Shown here piece by piece: positions 1-9,661 of a stretch of DNA of 64,000 nucleotides. The translations under genes and the position numbers were made by a program. The notes beneath the pieces are model-generated. The model saw only the letters and a program-made list of their open reading frames with translations, did no database searches and was not told where the DNA came from. Position 1 is the stretch's first letter; every line of letters begins with the position of its first letter. The stretch is from Scheffersomyces stipitis CBS 6054. Its lineage: Eukaryota > Ascomycota > Pichiomycetes > Serinales > Debaryomycetaceae. The DNA lies in contig NC_009068.1 of the NCBI RefSeq assembly GCF_000209165.1, positions 868,001 through 932,000 on the forward strand. The letters are read 5' to 3'.

Positions 1-936
1 ACAAAATGGTTCAATGTCACGTACCCGACAAGTTGCCAATTGCAATACATCATCTGTGTATCCCATCAACGTGATTAAGTTGGCGTGCTTCTCTCTTTAT
101 CTTTGACCATTTCTGTTTCGAGATTTTCACGTGACCTGCTCTGATTGTCTCTTGCAGCAGAGAGCCAAAAAATCCAGAGAGAATGAAAGCCTCAGAGTTC
201 AGCAGAATTCATCGACTTCCATAGATTCAGTTTGCTTAACTGGTTTCGTACAGTCTTCAATCTTTCCCAGTCAGCAAACTGCTATCATTATTGATTCTGA
301 ATTTAGTCACGTGACGTAATCACACCGTTGGGCCTGTGTATATGAGATCAAAGGCATGTGATATTCTCCAGGAGTGACCAGTACAGCCTTGCCCATAGTT
401 AAGAGACACTAAGCGAGGATTCTCGACAAAAAGGCCATACCTCCAATTGTAGCACAATAGCAGCTCAGTATAACCGGAACAGTATATAAACCAGGCAGTA
501 GAAGCACACGATCGAAATTTGGACTTTTTCATCTTCTTTATTCTGCTTCAGCTTCTACCTTCACACCGCTATCGGACCCGGCCACGTTATTTAGACCCCG
601 TGATCTTTTTTCTACCAACTGCGTGGTTCAGAGATTTCTTCACCCACTCCAGCTAGAGAAATAAAATACTCTTGACTTTTTCTTTATTCTTGTCAAGTTG
701 TGAATTTAGCTGTGGTTTTATTCTGAATTTCTAGACAATTCATCGTTTTGAACCACAACAATATTAGTCTCCCATCTATTAGCTCATCCGCCATCAATTG
801 AGTCATCGTTTGAATCTAGTCTTTTGCCAGTATACACTACCAATCTAGAATACCCAAGTTTCAACTTAAGTAGCAATTGCAATTCTGCTGTCAATTGAGC
901 CATTGAAAGATTGCACGTAACATTTCACCTGATAAA
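1..936. promoter_or_regulatory. Gene-free left edge and CHO1 upstream region
   Basis: No supportable gene. Two exact copies of the 8-base palindrome TCACGTGA lie at 127-134 and 307-314. This is a Cbf1-type E-box that also resembles the inositol/choline element used by Ino2-Ino4. A further CATGTGAT lies near 355. Phospholipid genes such as CHO1 are controlled by Ino2-Ino4 in S. cerevisiae; whether that holds here is inference, because Candida has rewired this factor. The last 250 bases are AT-rich with pyrimidine runs, as expected for a yeast promoter and leader. Confidence 0.5.
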
Positions 937-1746
937 ATGTCTGCCAACACTTCTGGATTTAAGAAACACGAGTCGGCAATAGTGTCAGACTCCGAGATCG
1001 ATGTCACCGATGATGTGACTGAAACCCCAAACCCTCCTATTCGTAGATCATCTTCGTTGTTTTCGCTTACTTCGAAGGAATTACTTCCAAAGCCTGACGA
1101 AAAAGAATATGCCGCTTTCATCGACGATGAAAGACACTTCAGTTTGATAAGAAATTTGCACATGGCTGATTTCATCACTTTGTTGAATGGCTTCTCTGGA
1201 TTCTACTCCATCATCTCCTGTTTGAGATACACTTTGACCGGTAAGAGTCATTACGTGCAAAGGGCTCATTTTTTCATTTGTTTAGGGTTATTTTTTGACT
1301 TCTTTGATGGAAGGGTCGCTCGTTTGAGAAACAAGTCGTCGTTGATGGGTCAGGAATTGGACTCTCTTGCTGATTTGATCTCGTTCGGAGTCAGCCCTGC
1401 CACGATTGCCTTTGCTATTGGTTTCCAAACTACTGTAGATGTCTTGATGTTGACCTTCTGGGTGTTGTGTGGCTTGTCAAGATTGGCTCGATTCAATATC
1501 TCTGCTGCCAACATCCCTAAGGATGCTCACGGAAAGTCCCAGTACTTCGAAGGGTTCCCTATTCCTACAAACTTAGGTTGGGTATTCTTCATGGCTTTCT
1601 TGGTATACAAAGACTGGATCTTGGACAACTTGCCAGGAGGGCTCCTTTTCAAGGACACCTTCTTTGAGTTCCACATCATATCCATCGGGTTCGTGTTGCA
1701 GGGCTGTGCCGAAATATCCAAGTCTTTGCATATTCCAAAGCCTTAA
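937..1746 (+). CDS. CHO1: CDP-diacylglycerol-serine O-phosphatidyltransferase (phosphatidylserine synthase)
   Basis: Makes phosphatidylserine from CDP-diacylglycerol and L-serine in the ER membrane, the entry to the de novo PE/PC route. The 269-residue protein carries the full CDP-alcohol phosphotransferase signature: D124-G125, A128-R129, G138, D142 and D146 fit DGx2ARx8Gx3Dx3D exactly. A serine-rich acidic N-terminal tail (about 1-60) precedes several hydrophobic segments (about 78-100, 108-124, 150-175, 205-222, 240-258). Length is close to that of S. cerevisiae Cho1. The ATG at 937 is the first in frame. Two E-boxes lie 620-810 bases upstream. Family assignment is firm; the fungal PS synthase gene is essential for virulence in Candida albicans, which is known biology, not read from here. 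Confidence 0.95.
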   Translation: MSANTSGFKKHESAIVSDSEIDVTDDVTETPNPPIRRSSSLFSLTSKELLPKPDEKEYAAFIDDERHFSLIRNLHMADFITLLNGFSGFYSIISCLRYTLTGKSHYVQRAHFFICLGLFFDFFDGRVARLRNKSSLMGQELDSLADLISFGVSPATIAFAIGFQTTVDVLMLTFWVLCGLSRLARFNISAANIPKDAHGKSQYFEGFPIPTNLGWVFFMAFLVYKDWILDNLPGGLLFKDTFFEFHIISIGFVLQGCAEISKSLHIPKP

Positions 1747-1980
1747 AAATGAAATATAAAAGAACTCATGAATTTTAGAGCTAGCTTGTGTTTGATGAAG
1801 CTGTTACATTATTTTGTTATACTTCAAGAGGGCCGCAAGAGTTGAAGCTAGCTTACTTCGTTTTTGTACAAGAATAAATACAAGAGCCTCTTCGTAGAGC
1901 TGCAAATTCTTGCCAATTGTGACGCAGAATTCCTTATATATAATCTAAATAGTATCTGTATATGTGCATTTTCGTATTCA

Positions 1981-2670
1981 TTACTTATTCTCGGTTTCCC
2001 TTGTAAAATTTGGCCTGGCAAATGACACCGTCTCGACATTGCGGAAATCTACACCGTTGTAAATGCCAGTTTGGAGTTTATTGTAGACTTCATCGGAGAA
2101 GTTCTTAGGATCCAAAAGTCCAAGATCGTGAACATTGTAGCTCAATTTGTGATTATGGTTGGAAATATTGATGATGTGGCAGACATCCCAGAAAGCCTCA
2201 TTGATGGGTTGCAAACGGAGGAAGAAGTTGAGAGTAAATTTGACTGATTTTTTTCTATTTTTCAAGTCTGAATTAGTGATTTTCAACTTCTGGCATTCAT
2301 AATGGAATAGAGAGAGCATATAAAGAAGCTCACTATTGGTCAGAATATGGGTGAGGAGCTCGTTGACTTTGTCTTCAGTGCTGTAGTTTTCCAACAGCTT
2401 CTGTTGTTCGTCAACATTCTTGACGTAGTTAAGCGACTTTACGATAAAATTGTTGTTAATGAAAGACTGTGGTTTCTTGGTAGTGGAATACGAGCGAAAA
2501 ATGGAGAAATAGAGACTGGGTCTCGGTATAGACGACAACGGAATGTAAAATTTAAATTTTGAAGCTGACAGGAGGCTCGTTGGATTGCTTGCTATTCTTA
2601 CAGTAGTTCCAGAGCGTACCAGAATCATTGTGTTGGGTGGTGACAGAAACGAATGTGGCCTGTAGGGCAT
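1981..2670 (-). CDS. Unknown protein, probably mitochondrial
   Basis: I do not recognise the family. The 229-residue ORF starts with ATG at 2670; a second in-frame ATG at 2628 (residue 15) could be the true start. The first 65 residues are rich in Ser, Arg and aromatic residues with almost no acidic ones and include an RSYSTTKK stretch, typical of a mitochondrial targeting sequence with a processing site. The rest is mostly helical in character and lacks obvious membrane spans. It is convergent with CHO1 (235 bases between stops) and divergent from TIM50. The mitochondrial location is inference from composition only. Confidence 0.6.
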   Translation of the reverse strand: MPYRPHSFLSPPNTMILVRSGTTVRIASNPTSLLSASKFKFYIPLSSIPRPSLYFSIFRSYSTTKKPQSFINNNFIVKSLNYVKNVDEQQKLLENYSTEDKVNELLTHILTNSELLYMLSLFHYECQKLKITNSDLKNRKKSVKFTLNFFLRLQPINEAFWDVCHIINISNHNHKLSYNVHDLGLLDPKNFSDEVYNKLQTGIYNGVDFRNVETVSFARPNFTRETENK

Positions 2671-3144
2671 TAAGAAGAATTAAATACTGAAAAATTCCCC
2701 ATAGTAACAAAAGATGTAGAATCGCACTCTCAGTATAGGATCACATAGCTAAGATGATTTTCATTAGTATGGAGCATACGGTGCAGCTATTTTTATGAGC
2801 AAATCTTTCTGTTTGAATCCTGTAACAAGCAATTGAACCTTGCCATCCGATAGCTTTAGGATTTCAACCTCAACAGTATTCAATTTAATCTAATCTCTAT
2901 ATCACTCAGCTTAACACTCCCCATATTAGAGCCACTAATAGTCTCAGACCTGCATTTGGACATCGAAAATTTTCAGTAACTGGCTCAAAAGATCAAACCA
3001 ATTCAAGATGATATCCACCTCCAGCTGTATCAAAATAACTTTCTTGTACATACTGGAATCGGATTAAGCTACCGTCTACAGCGTAGTCTAGATCACGTCC
3101 TCCAACTCCACAACATTTCCATTTGTCGTTACTATAGATCCAAG
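2671..3144. promoter_or_regulatory. Divergent promoter region, unknown gene / TIM50
   Basis: 474 bases between two divergent starts. AT-rich, with no ORF of interest and no clear regulatory motif. A GTATGT on the minus strand near 3048-3053 has no branch point between it and the 2670 start, so no leader intron is supported. Confidence 0.5.
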
Positions 3145-4581
3145 ATGTTGTCTCGTTCAGTGACCATGAGCGTTCGTAGTCTTGTGGCCAGAAGACTCGC
3201 ACAAATGCCCAGTGTTTATGCTGTTTCTGCTGCTGCTTCTGTTTCAAGGACTGTTTCTCGCATAGGACCAGTTTCGTTTTACTCTACCAACAAGACGGAA
3301 AAGAAGACTGAAAAACCTCAGAGCATTTTAACAGACGACTTGCTTGCCAAAGCGGGCTTTGAAGACATCCCCGAAAAGGTTGAAGAAACAGAAAACGGAG
3401 CCAGTGGCGAAAGCGACGGTTCTTCCGAACAAGGCCCACGTAGAAGAAGAAAGAGAGCTCAGACTTCAAAAGACTTGAAGCGTGAAAGAATGGCCAACTA
3501 CTTCTACTTGCTGACTTTCGCTGGTGCCATTCTTGGTGTAGGCTATTTATGCAGAGACTGGGACTCAGAAGAAGAGCGCAAAGCTCTCGAGGCTCAGGAA
3601 GTAGATAACGGCTACACTCCTGGTTTGATGTATGCTCGTTTGAACAAGAGATTGTCTTCTTTGTTTACGTTCTTTTCTGAACCTGCTTTTGAAGACTTGT
3701 TGCCTCCTCCAGCTCCTGAAGCTTATCGTAGACCCTTGACATTGGTATTGTCATTGGACGACTTGTTGATTCACTCGAACTGGGATACCAAGAATGGCTG
3801 GAGAACCGCCAAGAGACCAGGCTTGGACTACTTCTTGGGCTACTTGTCGCAGTACTACGAGATCGTCATCTTTGGATCTAACTACCAGATGTACTCCGAG
3901 AAAACAGTTCTCAAGTTAGACCCAATGCACGCATACGTTTCCTATGCACTTTTCAGGGAGGCTTGTCGCTACAAGGACGGAAAGTTGATCAAGGACTTGT
4001 CGTTGTTGAACCGTGACTTGGGCAAGACTGTCATTATTGACGTTGAGCCCGAAAGTGTCTCTGCTCAACCAGAAAATGCCTTGATTGTAAAGCCTTGGGA
4101 CGGTAAGTCGGACGACTACTTGATCCAGATGATCCCCTTCTTGGAATACTTGGCTACCCAGCCAGTCAAGGACGTCAGACCTATTTTAAACTCTTTCTCT
4201 GACAAGAGTAACATTGTTGAAGAATTTGCTCAAAGAGAAAGAAAGTTAAGAGAACAATGGGCTCATGACCACAAACGTAGCGACTTGCCAAATGCTGGTG
4301 ACTTCATTGGTAAGTTGTTGGGCTTGCCTACCGTGAGAAAAGAACAAAAGATGCCATTGGACATCATCAGAGAACACGGTCAGTTCCAATATGAGCAGAT
4401 GCAAAAGTACATGCGTGAAAACGCCCAGATCTTCTTGGAAGAGGAAAAGAAGAACAAGGAAGAGTTCGGAAAGGTCTCGTTGAACCAGTTGCTTACTGAG
4501 GGTGCTCCAAAGCCCGAGGACATCATGAAGGCACAGGCTGAAAGGGTCAAGAAAGAACAAGAAGCCGCAGCTGCTCAATAA
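3145..4581 (+). CDS. TIM50: TIM23 translocase receptor subunit Tim50
   Basis: Inner-membrane receptor that takes preproteins from the TOM complex in the intermembrane space and passes them to the Tim23 channel. The 478-residue protein has an Arg/Ser-rich presequence (1-46), a charged matrix segment, one membrane span (about 116-136), then an FCP1/CTD-phosphatase-like domain (about 190-340) facing the intermembrane space. The motif at 203-206 reads SLDD where active phosphatases have DLD(E/D), so the first catalytic Asp is absent, as in yeast Tim50; it is a binding fold, not an enzyme. Long stretches (GWRTAKRPG, YEIVIFGSNYQMYS, LIPFLEYLATQ-like) match Tim50. The tail is acidic/lysine-rich. Codon 123, inside the membrane span, is CTG and may be read as Ser. 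Confidence 0.95.
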   Translation: MLSRSVTMSVRSLVARRLAQMPSVYAVSAAASVSRTVSRIGPVSFYSTNKTEKKTEKPQSILTDDLLAKAGFEDIPEKVEETENGASGESDGSSEQGPRRRRKRAQTSKDLKRERMANYFYLLTFAGAILGVGYLCRDWDSEEERKALEAQEVDNGYTPGLMYARLNKRLSSLFTFFSEPAFEDLLPPPAPEAYRRPLTLVLSLDDLLIHSNWDTKNGWRTAKRPGLDYFLGYLSQYYEIVIFGSNYQMYSEKTVLKLDPMHAYVSYALFREACRYKDGKLIKDLSLLNRDLGKTVIIDVEPESVSAQPENALIVKPWDGKSDDYLIQMIPFLEYLATQPVKDVRPILNSFSDKSNIVEEFAQRERKLREQWAHDHKRSDLPNAGDFIGKLLGLPTVRKEQKMPLDIIREHGQFQYEQMQKYMRENAQIFLEEEKKNKEEFGKVSLNQLLTEGAPKPEDIMKAQAERVKKEQEAAAAQ

Positions 4582-5821
4582 TAGCACTAACTAAAATAAC
4601 CGAGATGAACATTTTGATGAACAGAACGACTCTGCGTCATTCTATGTATATACCTAAGTAGTTGAATGCACCTTGTAATTACGGCTGAAGTGTGCCAAAA
4701 GATGGAATGGAATAACGTAGATGAAAATTCGAGAAAACCACGTGATCTATACTATAACTTTGGATTTGACGGGACCGATGCTGATCCAGCCAATGACTAA
4801 CTAGTCCGATACAACTGGATGCGGCGGTACAGGAAGGCGGTATTGCCGTGTAAGAAAGTAGACCTGTGGATAGCAACTGGTATAAGCAATTGAACAATAA
4901 TTATCCATTACATTATCAAGAATATCACCGAACAGTACTTCCTGTACAGGAAGGGCCGACTTCGGATAAGAAGAAACTACACTGATGGAGCAAGACAAGG
5001 AGCCTTGAACAAAAGGAAAAGTTGACAAGATTCGTTGGAAAAAAGAAGAGTTGAAAGGAAACAGTGGATTATGAAATGTTAGGGATACTGTTAGTACGTA
5101 GAGAAGTTAGATGTAGTAGATATTGTAACCCTCGTAAGTCGCCGTGGTAGAGGAAATTAGCCAGATCAAATAACTTCCCAAATCCTGGCATAAGTAGCAC
5201 GATAAGTTGGTCGCACAGTATGAGCATATTTGTCTTTTCTTTTTAGGAATGGTCTGTTCTCCTCAGCGACCTCCAGCCAATAGCAAGTCTGTGACAAGAA
5301 ATGAGAAAATTTGTAAAAAAGGCACATGTAAGGAAAATGACACAAAGCAGAAAATGATTTTTATCTTTTTCATCAGCGACTTCCATCACCCGCAACAAAA
5401 ACAGGCTCGATTTCCCGAAGCACATATCTTCTTTTTCTGCACCAGAACTAGATACTACTTTTCATTAGTATTGGCATAGTCTCCTTACGTCGTTTATTGG
5501 GGATAGCACTATACTTTGAATCTTCTATCGTTTGCTGCTTAAGTCTGTTTTTCTAGCCGTCAGTGATATTCAGCTGACTAACTACAATTTTCAAGGGGAG
5601 AAACAGTCCAACCAACAGAACATCAACACAGCCCATAGGACTATTACCGCAGGCTGAGCCTATAATTCAATCCATACGAACAGTTAAAAGCTTGATTCTT
5701 TCATTAAATCTACTAGATCTGTCTTTCTAGTTTACTATAATCCAGTTATTAGGCATTAAACGACACTATATCCTAATAACTATAGTGAAACTATAATAAC
5801 TACATTAAAGTCATATCTACG
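4582..5821. promoter_or_regulatory. Long upstream region of the HAP43-like gene
   Basis: 1.24 kb without a supportable gene. It contains a CCACGTGAT E-box at about 4738-4746, a CCAAT pentamer at 5277-5281 and a GATAAG at about 5201. CCAAT and GATA sites are the expected inputs for a HapX-type gene (CCAAT-binding complex and the Sfu1 GATA repressor), but single short matches like these are weak evidence. Long upstream regions are usual for yeast regulatory genes. Confidence 0.4.
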
Positions 5822-7762
5822 ATGTCAACTAGAGGTCCAAGTATAGCTCCTAAGCTGGAGCCTTCACCCATAGCTCTAGCAGGATCTCCTCCATCAAGTG
5901 GGCCTTCTCCCAGACCTATTACTTCTCTTTCTGTAGCCAGTCCTTCTGGGGACCTTGGAATGACCACTATTATGACGTCCAAGGAATGGGTATTACCTCC
6001 GAGACCAAAGCCGGGCAGAAAACCCAGTGTAGATACCCCTGCTTCAAAGAGAAAGGCTCAGAACCGAGCTGCCCAACGCGCTTTCCGTGAAAGAAGAGCT
6101 ACCAGGGTTCAAGAATTAGAACAGAAACTCATGGAGATGGAGAAAGAGAAAGAAGTTAAGGAAATGGCGCTTGTGAATACTATCAACAAGTTAAAGGTAG
6201 AAAACCAATTCTTGATCAAAAGCATAGAACAGTTGCGTACAGATATGTCCAGTATTCGTAATTCCCAGACGCAGACGACGTTGAAAATGTCCCAAATGGC
6301 TCAACCAGCTTCTTCTTCGAAGTCTTCGTTAGGTATTGGAGAGTCATCTATAAGCAATTCTCCTATAAATCACAATACCGGTTCTCCGGCTAGCTCCGCT
6401 TACTCCGTTCAGCAGATTTCGCCAGCTCCTTCAACCGACTCTCCTCCATCCTATGCTAACAGTCATAACTATCACAACCATAACCATAACCATCAACATC
6501 AACATCATAATAGTGTCAAAGGTAGTTCCAATTTGACTCCTCGTACGTCGTCTGATACAACTCCTGATCATGGCAAGAGTCTGCAGCAAAATAGAGACTC
6601 CAGTAGTTTTGATTGCGGAGTTTGTCTCGAGGATGAATGTCTCTGTGAATCTGTAGGGTTGAAAGATCCAGCTCCTAAGAAAGCAGAGGATTTAGCCAGA
6701 GAACTAGAAGAAACTGTCAATTCGTTTAAGCCTGTACCTGCAGTTTCTTTGTCTAGAAATAAGAGAAAGGTTGTAGATACCGAAGCTCAGGAGATTGACT
6801 TCACGGAACAGTTCTCAACCAAGACTAAACTTATGCCTGACTTGAAGAAACTCAAGAAGGCTTCGAGCACATCCATGAAGACAAGTTCTCAGTTGGGTGA
6901 CAGTGCTGAGTTCAACGAAGACTCACCCATGGAGAATTGTGGTTTCTGCTCGTTTGATACTCCATGTGTCTGTCGTGAAGCAGCTAAGGAGGCCGCATTG
7001 TTATCAGATACTTTAAACCAACAGACGATAGAAGAAGGTGATGAGGTGGACGACGAGATGTCAAACGAACACAAAACGTTGCCTCCGCTTCAGATGAACT
7101 CCAACAAGATGTTCCGTAAACTGTCGTTGCCAGTGATGCATCCAGGTCCCTCTGTGGAATTCAGGGAAATCACCAATATTACTCCAGGAGTGGTTCCTAC
7201 TGTAGTTACTTCAACTTCCAGAAGACTTAATCCTGAGTCTTCTACATCAACTTCTTCTTCGTTATCGACGCTCAACTCTGGCAATGATGCTTCTAAAGAT
7301 AACTCAGAATGTACTGGTAATCCTGGTACTTGTAGGCAATGTCAAATGGATCCTATGTCGACATTGTTCTGTACTACTGTAGCCAACAAGGAGAAGAATG
7401 AGCCAGGCTCTAGATCCCGGTCTTCCTCTACAGCATCGCCTCAACCACAGATGATATCCAGGTCTGGCTCTAGGACCAGCTTGCCTTCTATGGCCGCCCC
7501 TATTACCAATCCTTCTACTCCTGTTTCCACTGGCTCTGGCGTTCCAGCTTCGGGTCCAGCTACCCCTGGAGGTCCTGGTTCTACGAACAATGGTATGTTC
7601 ATACCGTGTGCGGATGCCTACAAGACGTTGTCACGTCACAAGAAGTTCAATTCGGTAGATTTCAGCACATTGGTAGGGAAATTGACTACTCGAGGAATGC
7701 AAGTTGAAGTGCAATCTGTGGCTAACGTGTTGAGGGAATTGGATAGAAGGTTATACAATTAG
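5822..7762 (+). CDS. HAP43: HapX/Hap43-type bZIP iron regulator
   Basis: Transcription factor that, in related fungi, joins the CCAAT-binding complex and represses iron-consuming genes when iron is scarce. The architecture is diagnostic: a Hap4-like CCAAT-complex docking motif at 54-69 (KEWVLPPRPKPGRKPS) leads into a bZIP basic region (76-95, with NRAAQRAFRERR) and a leucine zipper (about 98-140). Three cysteine clusters follow, at C265/268/273/275, C373/376/382/384 and C497/504/507/517, plus C596 near a conserved C-terminal block. In HapX these clusters sense iron through Fe-S binding. A His/Asn tract lies at 216-229 and Ser/Pro-rich linkers separate the parts. The docking motif separates it from the oxidative-stress factor Yap1/Cap1. 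Codon 12 is CTG (Ser expected). A ferric reductase lies 28 kb away. Confidence 0.92.
   Translation: MSTRGPSIAPKLEPSPIALAGSPPSSGPSPRPITSLSVASPSGDLGMTTIMTSKEWVLPPRPKPGRKPSVDTPASKRKAQNRAAQRAFRERRATRVQELEQKLMEMEKEKEVKEMALVNTINKLKVENQFLIKSIEQLRTDMSSIRNSQTQTTLKMSQMAQPASSSKSSLGIGESSISNSPINHNTGSPASSAYSVQQISPAPSTDSPPSYANSHNYHNHNHNHQHQHHNSVKGSSNLTPRTSSDTTPDHGKSLQQNRDSSSFDCGVCLEDECLCESVGLKDPAPKKAEDLARELEETVNSFKPVPAVSLSRNKRKVVDTEAQEIDFTEQFSTKTKLMPDLKKLKKASSTSMKTSSQLGDSAEFNEDSPMENCGFCSFDTPCVCREAAKEAALLSDTLNQQTIEEGDEVDDEMSNEHKTLPPLQMNSNKMFRKLSLPVMHPGPSVEFREITNITPGVVPTVVTSTSRRLNPESSTSTSSSLSTLNSGNDASKDNSECTGNPGTCRQCQMDPMSTLFCTTVANKEKNEPGSRSRSSSTASPQPQMISRSGSRTSLPSMAAPITNPSTPVSTGSGVPASGPATPGGPGSTNNGMFIPCADAYKTLSRHKKFNSVDFSTLVGKLTTRGMQVEVQSVANVLRELDRRLYN
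6475..6512 (+). repeat. His/Asn codon tract in HAP43
   Basis: Short tandem run of CAT/CAC, AAC and CAA codons giving a His-Asn-Gln stretch (residues 216-229) in a disordered linker. It is likely to vary in length between strains. Confidence 0.75.
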
Positions 7763-8180
7763 TTTACAGTATTAGGTATTTATAGGTGTATCAGTAATAA
7801 TAATGACGTTAAGATTAACGGGAATGAAATGTAATAATGAAACTCTTGGTTATTAGTTGCAATTCTCTGTTATATATTGTGATATTGAACAGGGTAATTG
7901 GACAACCTATCAACTATGACAATGAACTTAGATTGGAATAGTGAACTAGTGATTAGTAATATGCTTTGAGTGATAATACTTAAGCAGAGATTGTAACATT
8001 CAACATGTAATTGAACGGAATCAACTAGATTCTATATGCTATTAAGGTAGTAACTAGAATGGTGTTTCAGTCAATGAAACAACGTCAACCGACTGGAAAG
8101 AGAAATGAAGTAGATGTTGGAGAATTCCCTTCTATAGGATGTAATAATGCAATAATAATAATAATACCTTCAAAATATGT
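7763..8180. other. Convergent 3' region between HAP43 and ARL3
   Basis: 418 AT-rich bases between two convergent genes, with a short AAT trinucleotide run near 8150-8165. I see no gene here. Confidence 0.6.
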
Positions 8181-8909
8181 TCAACTGTATTGGGGCATCC
8201 TGCTGCTCTTGTTGTATATCAATCTTGTAACTAACCACTCCAAACTCTCCTTCAACCCTTGGTTTTCCAACACTGATACAGGTAAAAGTTTGGAATCGGT
8301 AGCTTCTAACTCACTAACCAACTGGATAAATACTCCGGTTTTCAACGATACTAAATCTACCGCCTGGGGCAAGTCCTGTTTGTTGGCCAACATGAGGATG
8401 GGCACATTGACAGTACCTTCACCTTCCCCATACTCTCTGTTGTTCCATGATTCATCATGTGCAATTTCAATCAACGTCTCATAGCATTCCTGGAAACGGG
8501 CTGTATCTGTCGAGTCTATGATAAAAATGATACCATGGCACGAATGGTAGTATCTGGACCACATGTTTCTCAACGATCGTTGGCCACCAAGATCCCAAAA
8601 CTTGAGGTTTACATTTTTGAACTGTGAAGCCAATTCAGAGCCACTCAGAGCCTCGAATTTGATTGTGGTTGTGTTCTGGCCCACAGTTGGTAGAATACGT
8701 TTAGTCTTCAAGATGTCAGCTGTGGATCGCGACTCTTCGCCAGACTTCAGTGGTTTCTTTTTGACAGCTGTCTCATTGGCCGAAGCATATAGTAACTTAA
8801 CATGTTCTAAAAATGTGGTTTTTCCAGCATTGTCCAATCCCAAGATAAGAATATTGTACTGCTCTCTTTTGGTATACTGGGTATACAAAGACGTAGCCAA
8901 ATGGAACAT
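8181..8909 (-). CDS. ARL3: Arf-like small GTPase Arl3 (ARFRP1 type)
   Basis: Golgi GTPase that recruits Arl1 and golgins to the trans-Golgi. All GTPase motifs are present: GLDNAGKT (24-31), PTVGQN with the switch I Thr (74-79), DLGGQ (106-110) and NKQD (176-179). The N-terminus begins Met-Phe, the type acetylated by NatC; in S. cerevisiae that acetyl group, with Sys1, takes the place of the usual myristoyl anchor, and no glycine-2 is present here. At 242 residues it is longer than the 198-residue yeast protein, mainly because of a charged insert at about 45-70 just before switch I. ATG at 8909 is clear. Confidence 0.93.
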   Translation of the reverse strand: MFHLATSLYTQYTKREQYNILILGLDNAGKTTFLEHVKLLYASANETAVKKKPLKSGEESRSTADILKTKRILPTVGQNTTTIKFEALSGSELASQFKNVNLKFWDLGGQRSLRNMWSRYYHSCHGIIFIIDSTDTARFQECYETLIEIAHDESWNNREYGEGEGTVNVPILMLANKQDLPQAVDLVSLKTGVFIQLVSELEATDSKLLPVSVLENQGLKESLEWLVTRLIYNKSSRMPQYS

Positions 8910-9661
8910 TACAAATTGATGCGGTGAGAGGAGGACAAAAAGGCCAGATTCTATAACAGTTGCGTGGAATTCTATTGAATCGACTTTTAGGACAAATACG
9001 GATCTCTGACTTTTATCAGATCAATCTTAGAATGCTAGGGTTCCGTTATTGTAGTTGACAGATTGCGGTATACTTACCCGGCATAGAGAAGAATGTGAAA
9101 AATAGGAAACAACGGAAGCGAGATACGTGGAAATAGTCACCTGACAATTCTAAAACCTGCTCTTCTTAAGGATTTTTCATGGACATATTTTTCAGAATGG
9201 CTTTTTATGTTTTCATCTTATTCGATCCTTTTTTCTACAGACATGTTTACTGGTCAGACATACTTGATATGTTTATCAGATATGTTTAAATTAGAAATAA
9301 GTCTGCATCTATGAGTACGTGACAAATTTGTAAGGACCCAGTCTACATGATGATCAACTGATAGGGACAACTGAGCACGCTGTGAAGATAGTTGTCAAAG
9401 ATAGTAGAAAACATATCTGACAAGACTGGACATTCTTAGAGATCGTTCAAAAATTTATACTAACATCTATAGAATCTGAACTATGTTTCTGGCTCGAATT
9501 TCCCATACTTCCTTCTCTTCTTCTGCTCATGACTCTTGTACTTGATTTTCTTATGCTTCGTGTCTCTATTGTACTCATTGTACTAATCTCTACCACAAAT
9601 CATTCAAATTCTCTTAACCTGTATGTTTATAGTATACACTGATATTTTCTATACCGCGAAC
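8910..9661. promoter_or_regulatory. ARL3 upstream region, with a possible spliced mini-gene
   Basis: 752 bases between the ARL3 start and the WBP1 stop. It serves as the ARL3 promoter. On the plus strand it also contains a donor-like GTACGT (9315) and a perfect TACTAAC plus AG (9458-9472) that together open a 57-codon frame; see the entry at 9311-9642. On the minus strand a lysine/arginine-rich open stretch lies at about 9490-9590; it is complementary to the same pyrimidine-rich DNA. Confidence 0.45.
9311..9642 (+). CDS. Possible spliced mini-gene, small hydrophobic protein
   Basis: Speculative model. Exon 1 is 9311-9314 (ATGA), followed by a GTACGT donor. The intron would be 9315-9472 (158 nt) with a perfect TACTAAC branch point (9458-9464) and the first AG 8 nt beyond it, the same spacing as in RPL2 and VMA9. 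Exon 2 is 9473-9642. The join gives 57 codons and a TGA, a hydrophobic protein with one or two possible membrane spans and no family I recognise. Against it: the donor is the rarer GTACGT, the hydrophobicity follows from pyrimidine-rich DNA, and the complementary strand also reads open. Confidence 0.25.

Noticed and set aside
9070..9078. ATACTTACC, identical to the 5' end of U1 snRNA
   Set aside because: The following sequence has no GAUCA-type stem-loop of U1, and a 9-base match is expected by chance about once in two such windows.
9490..9590. Minus-strand Lys/Arg-rich open stretch after WBP1
   Set aside because: Preceded by a stop, no ATG and no branch point for an acceptor; it mirrors pyrimidine-rich DNA.
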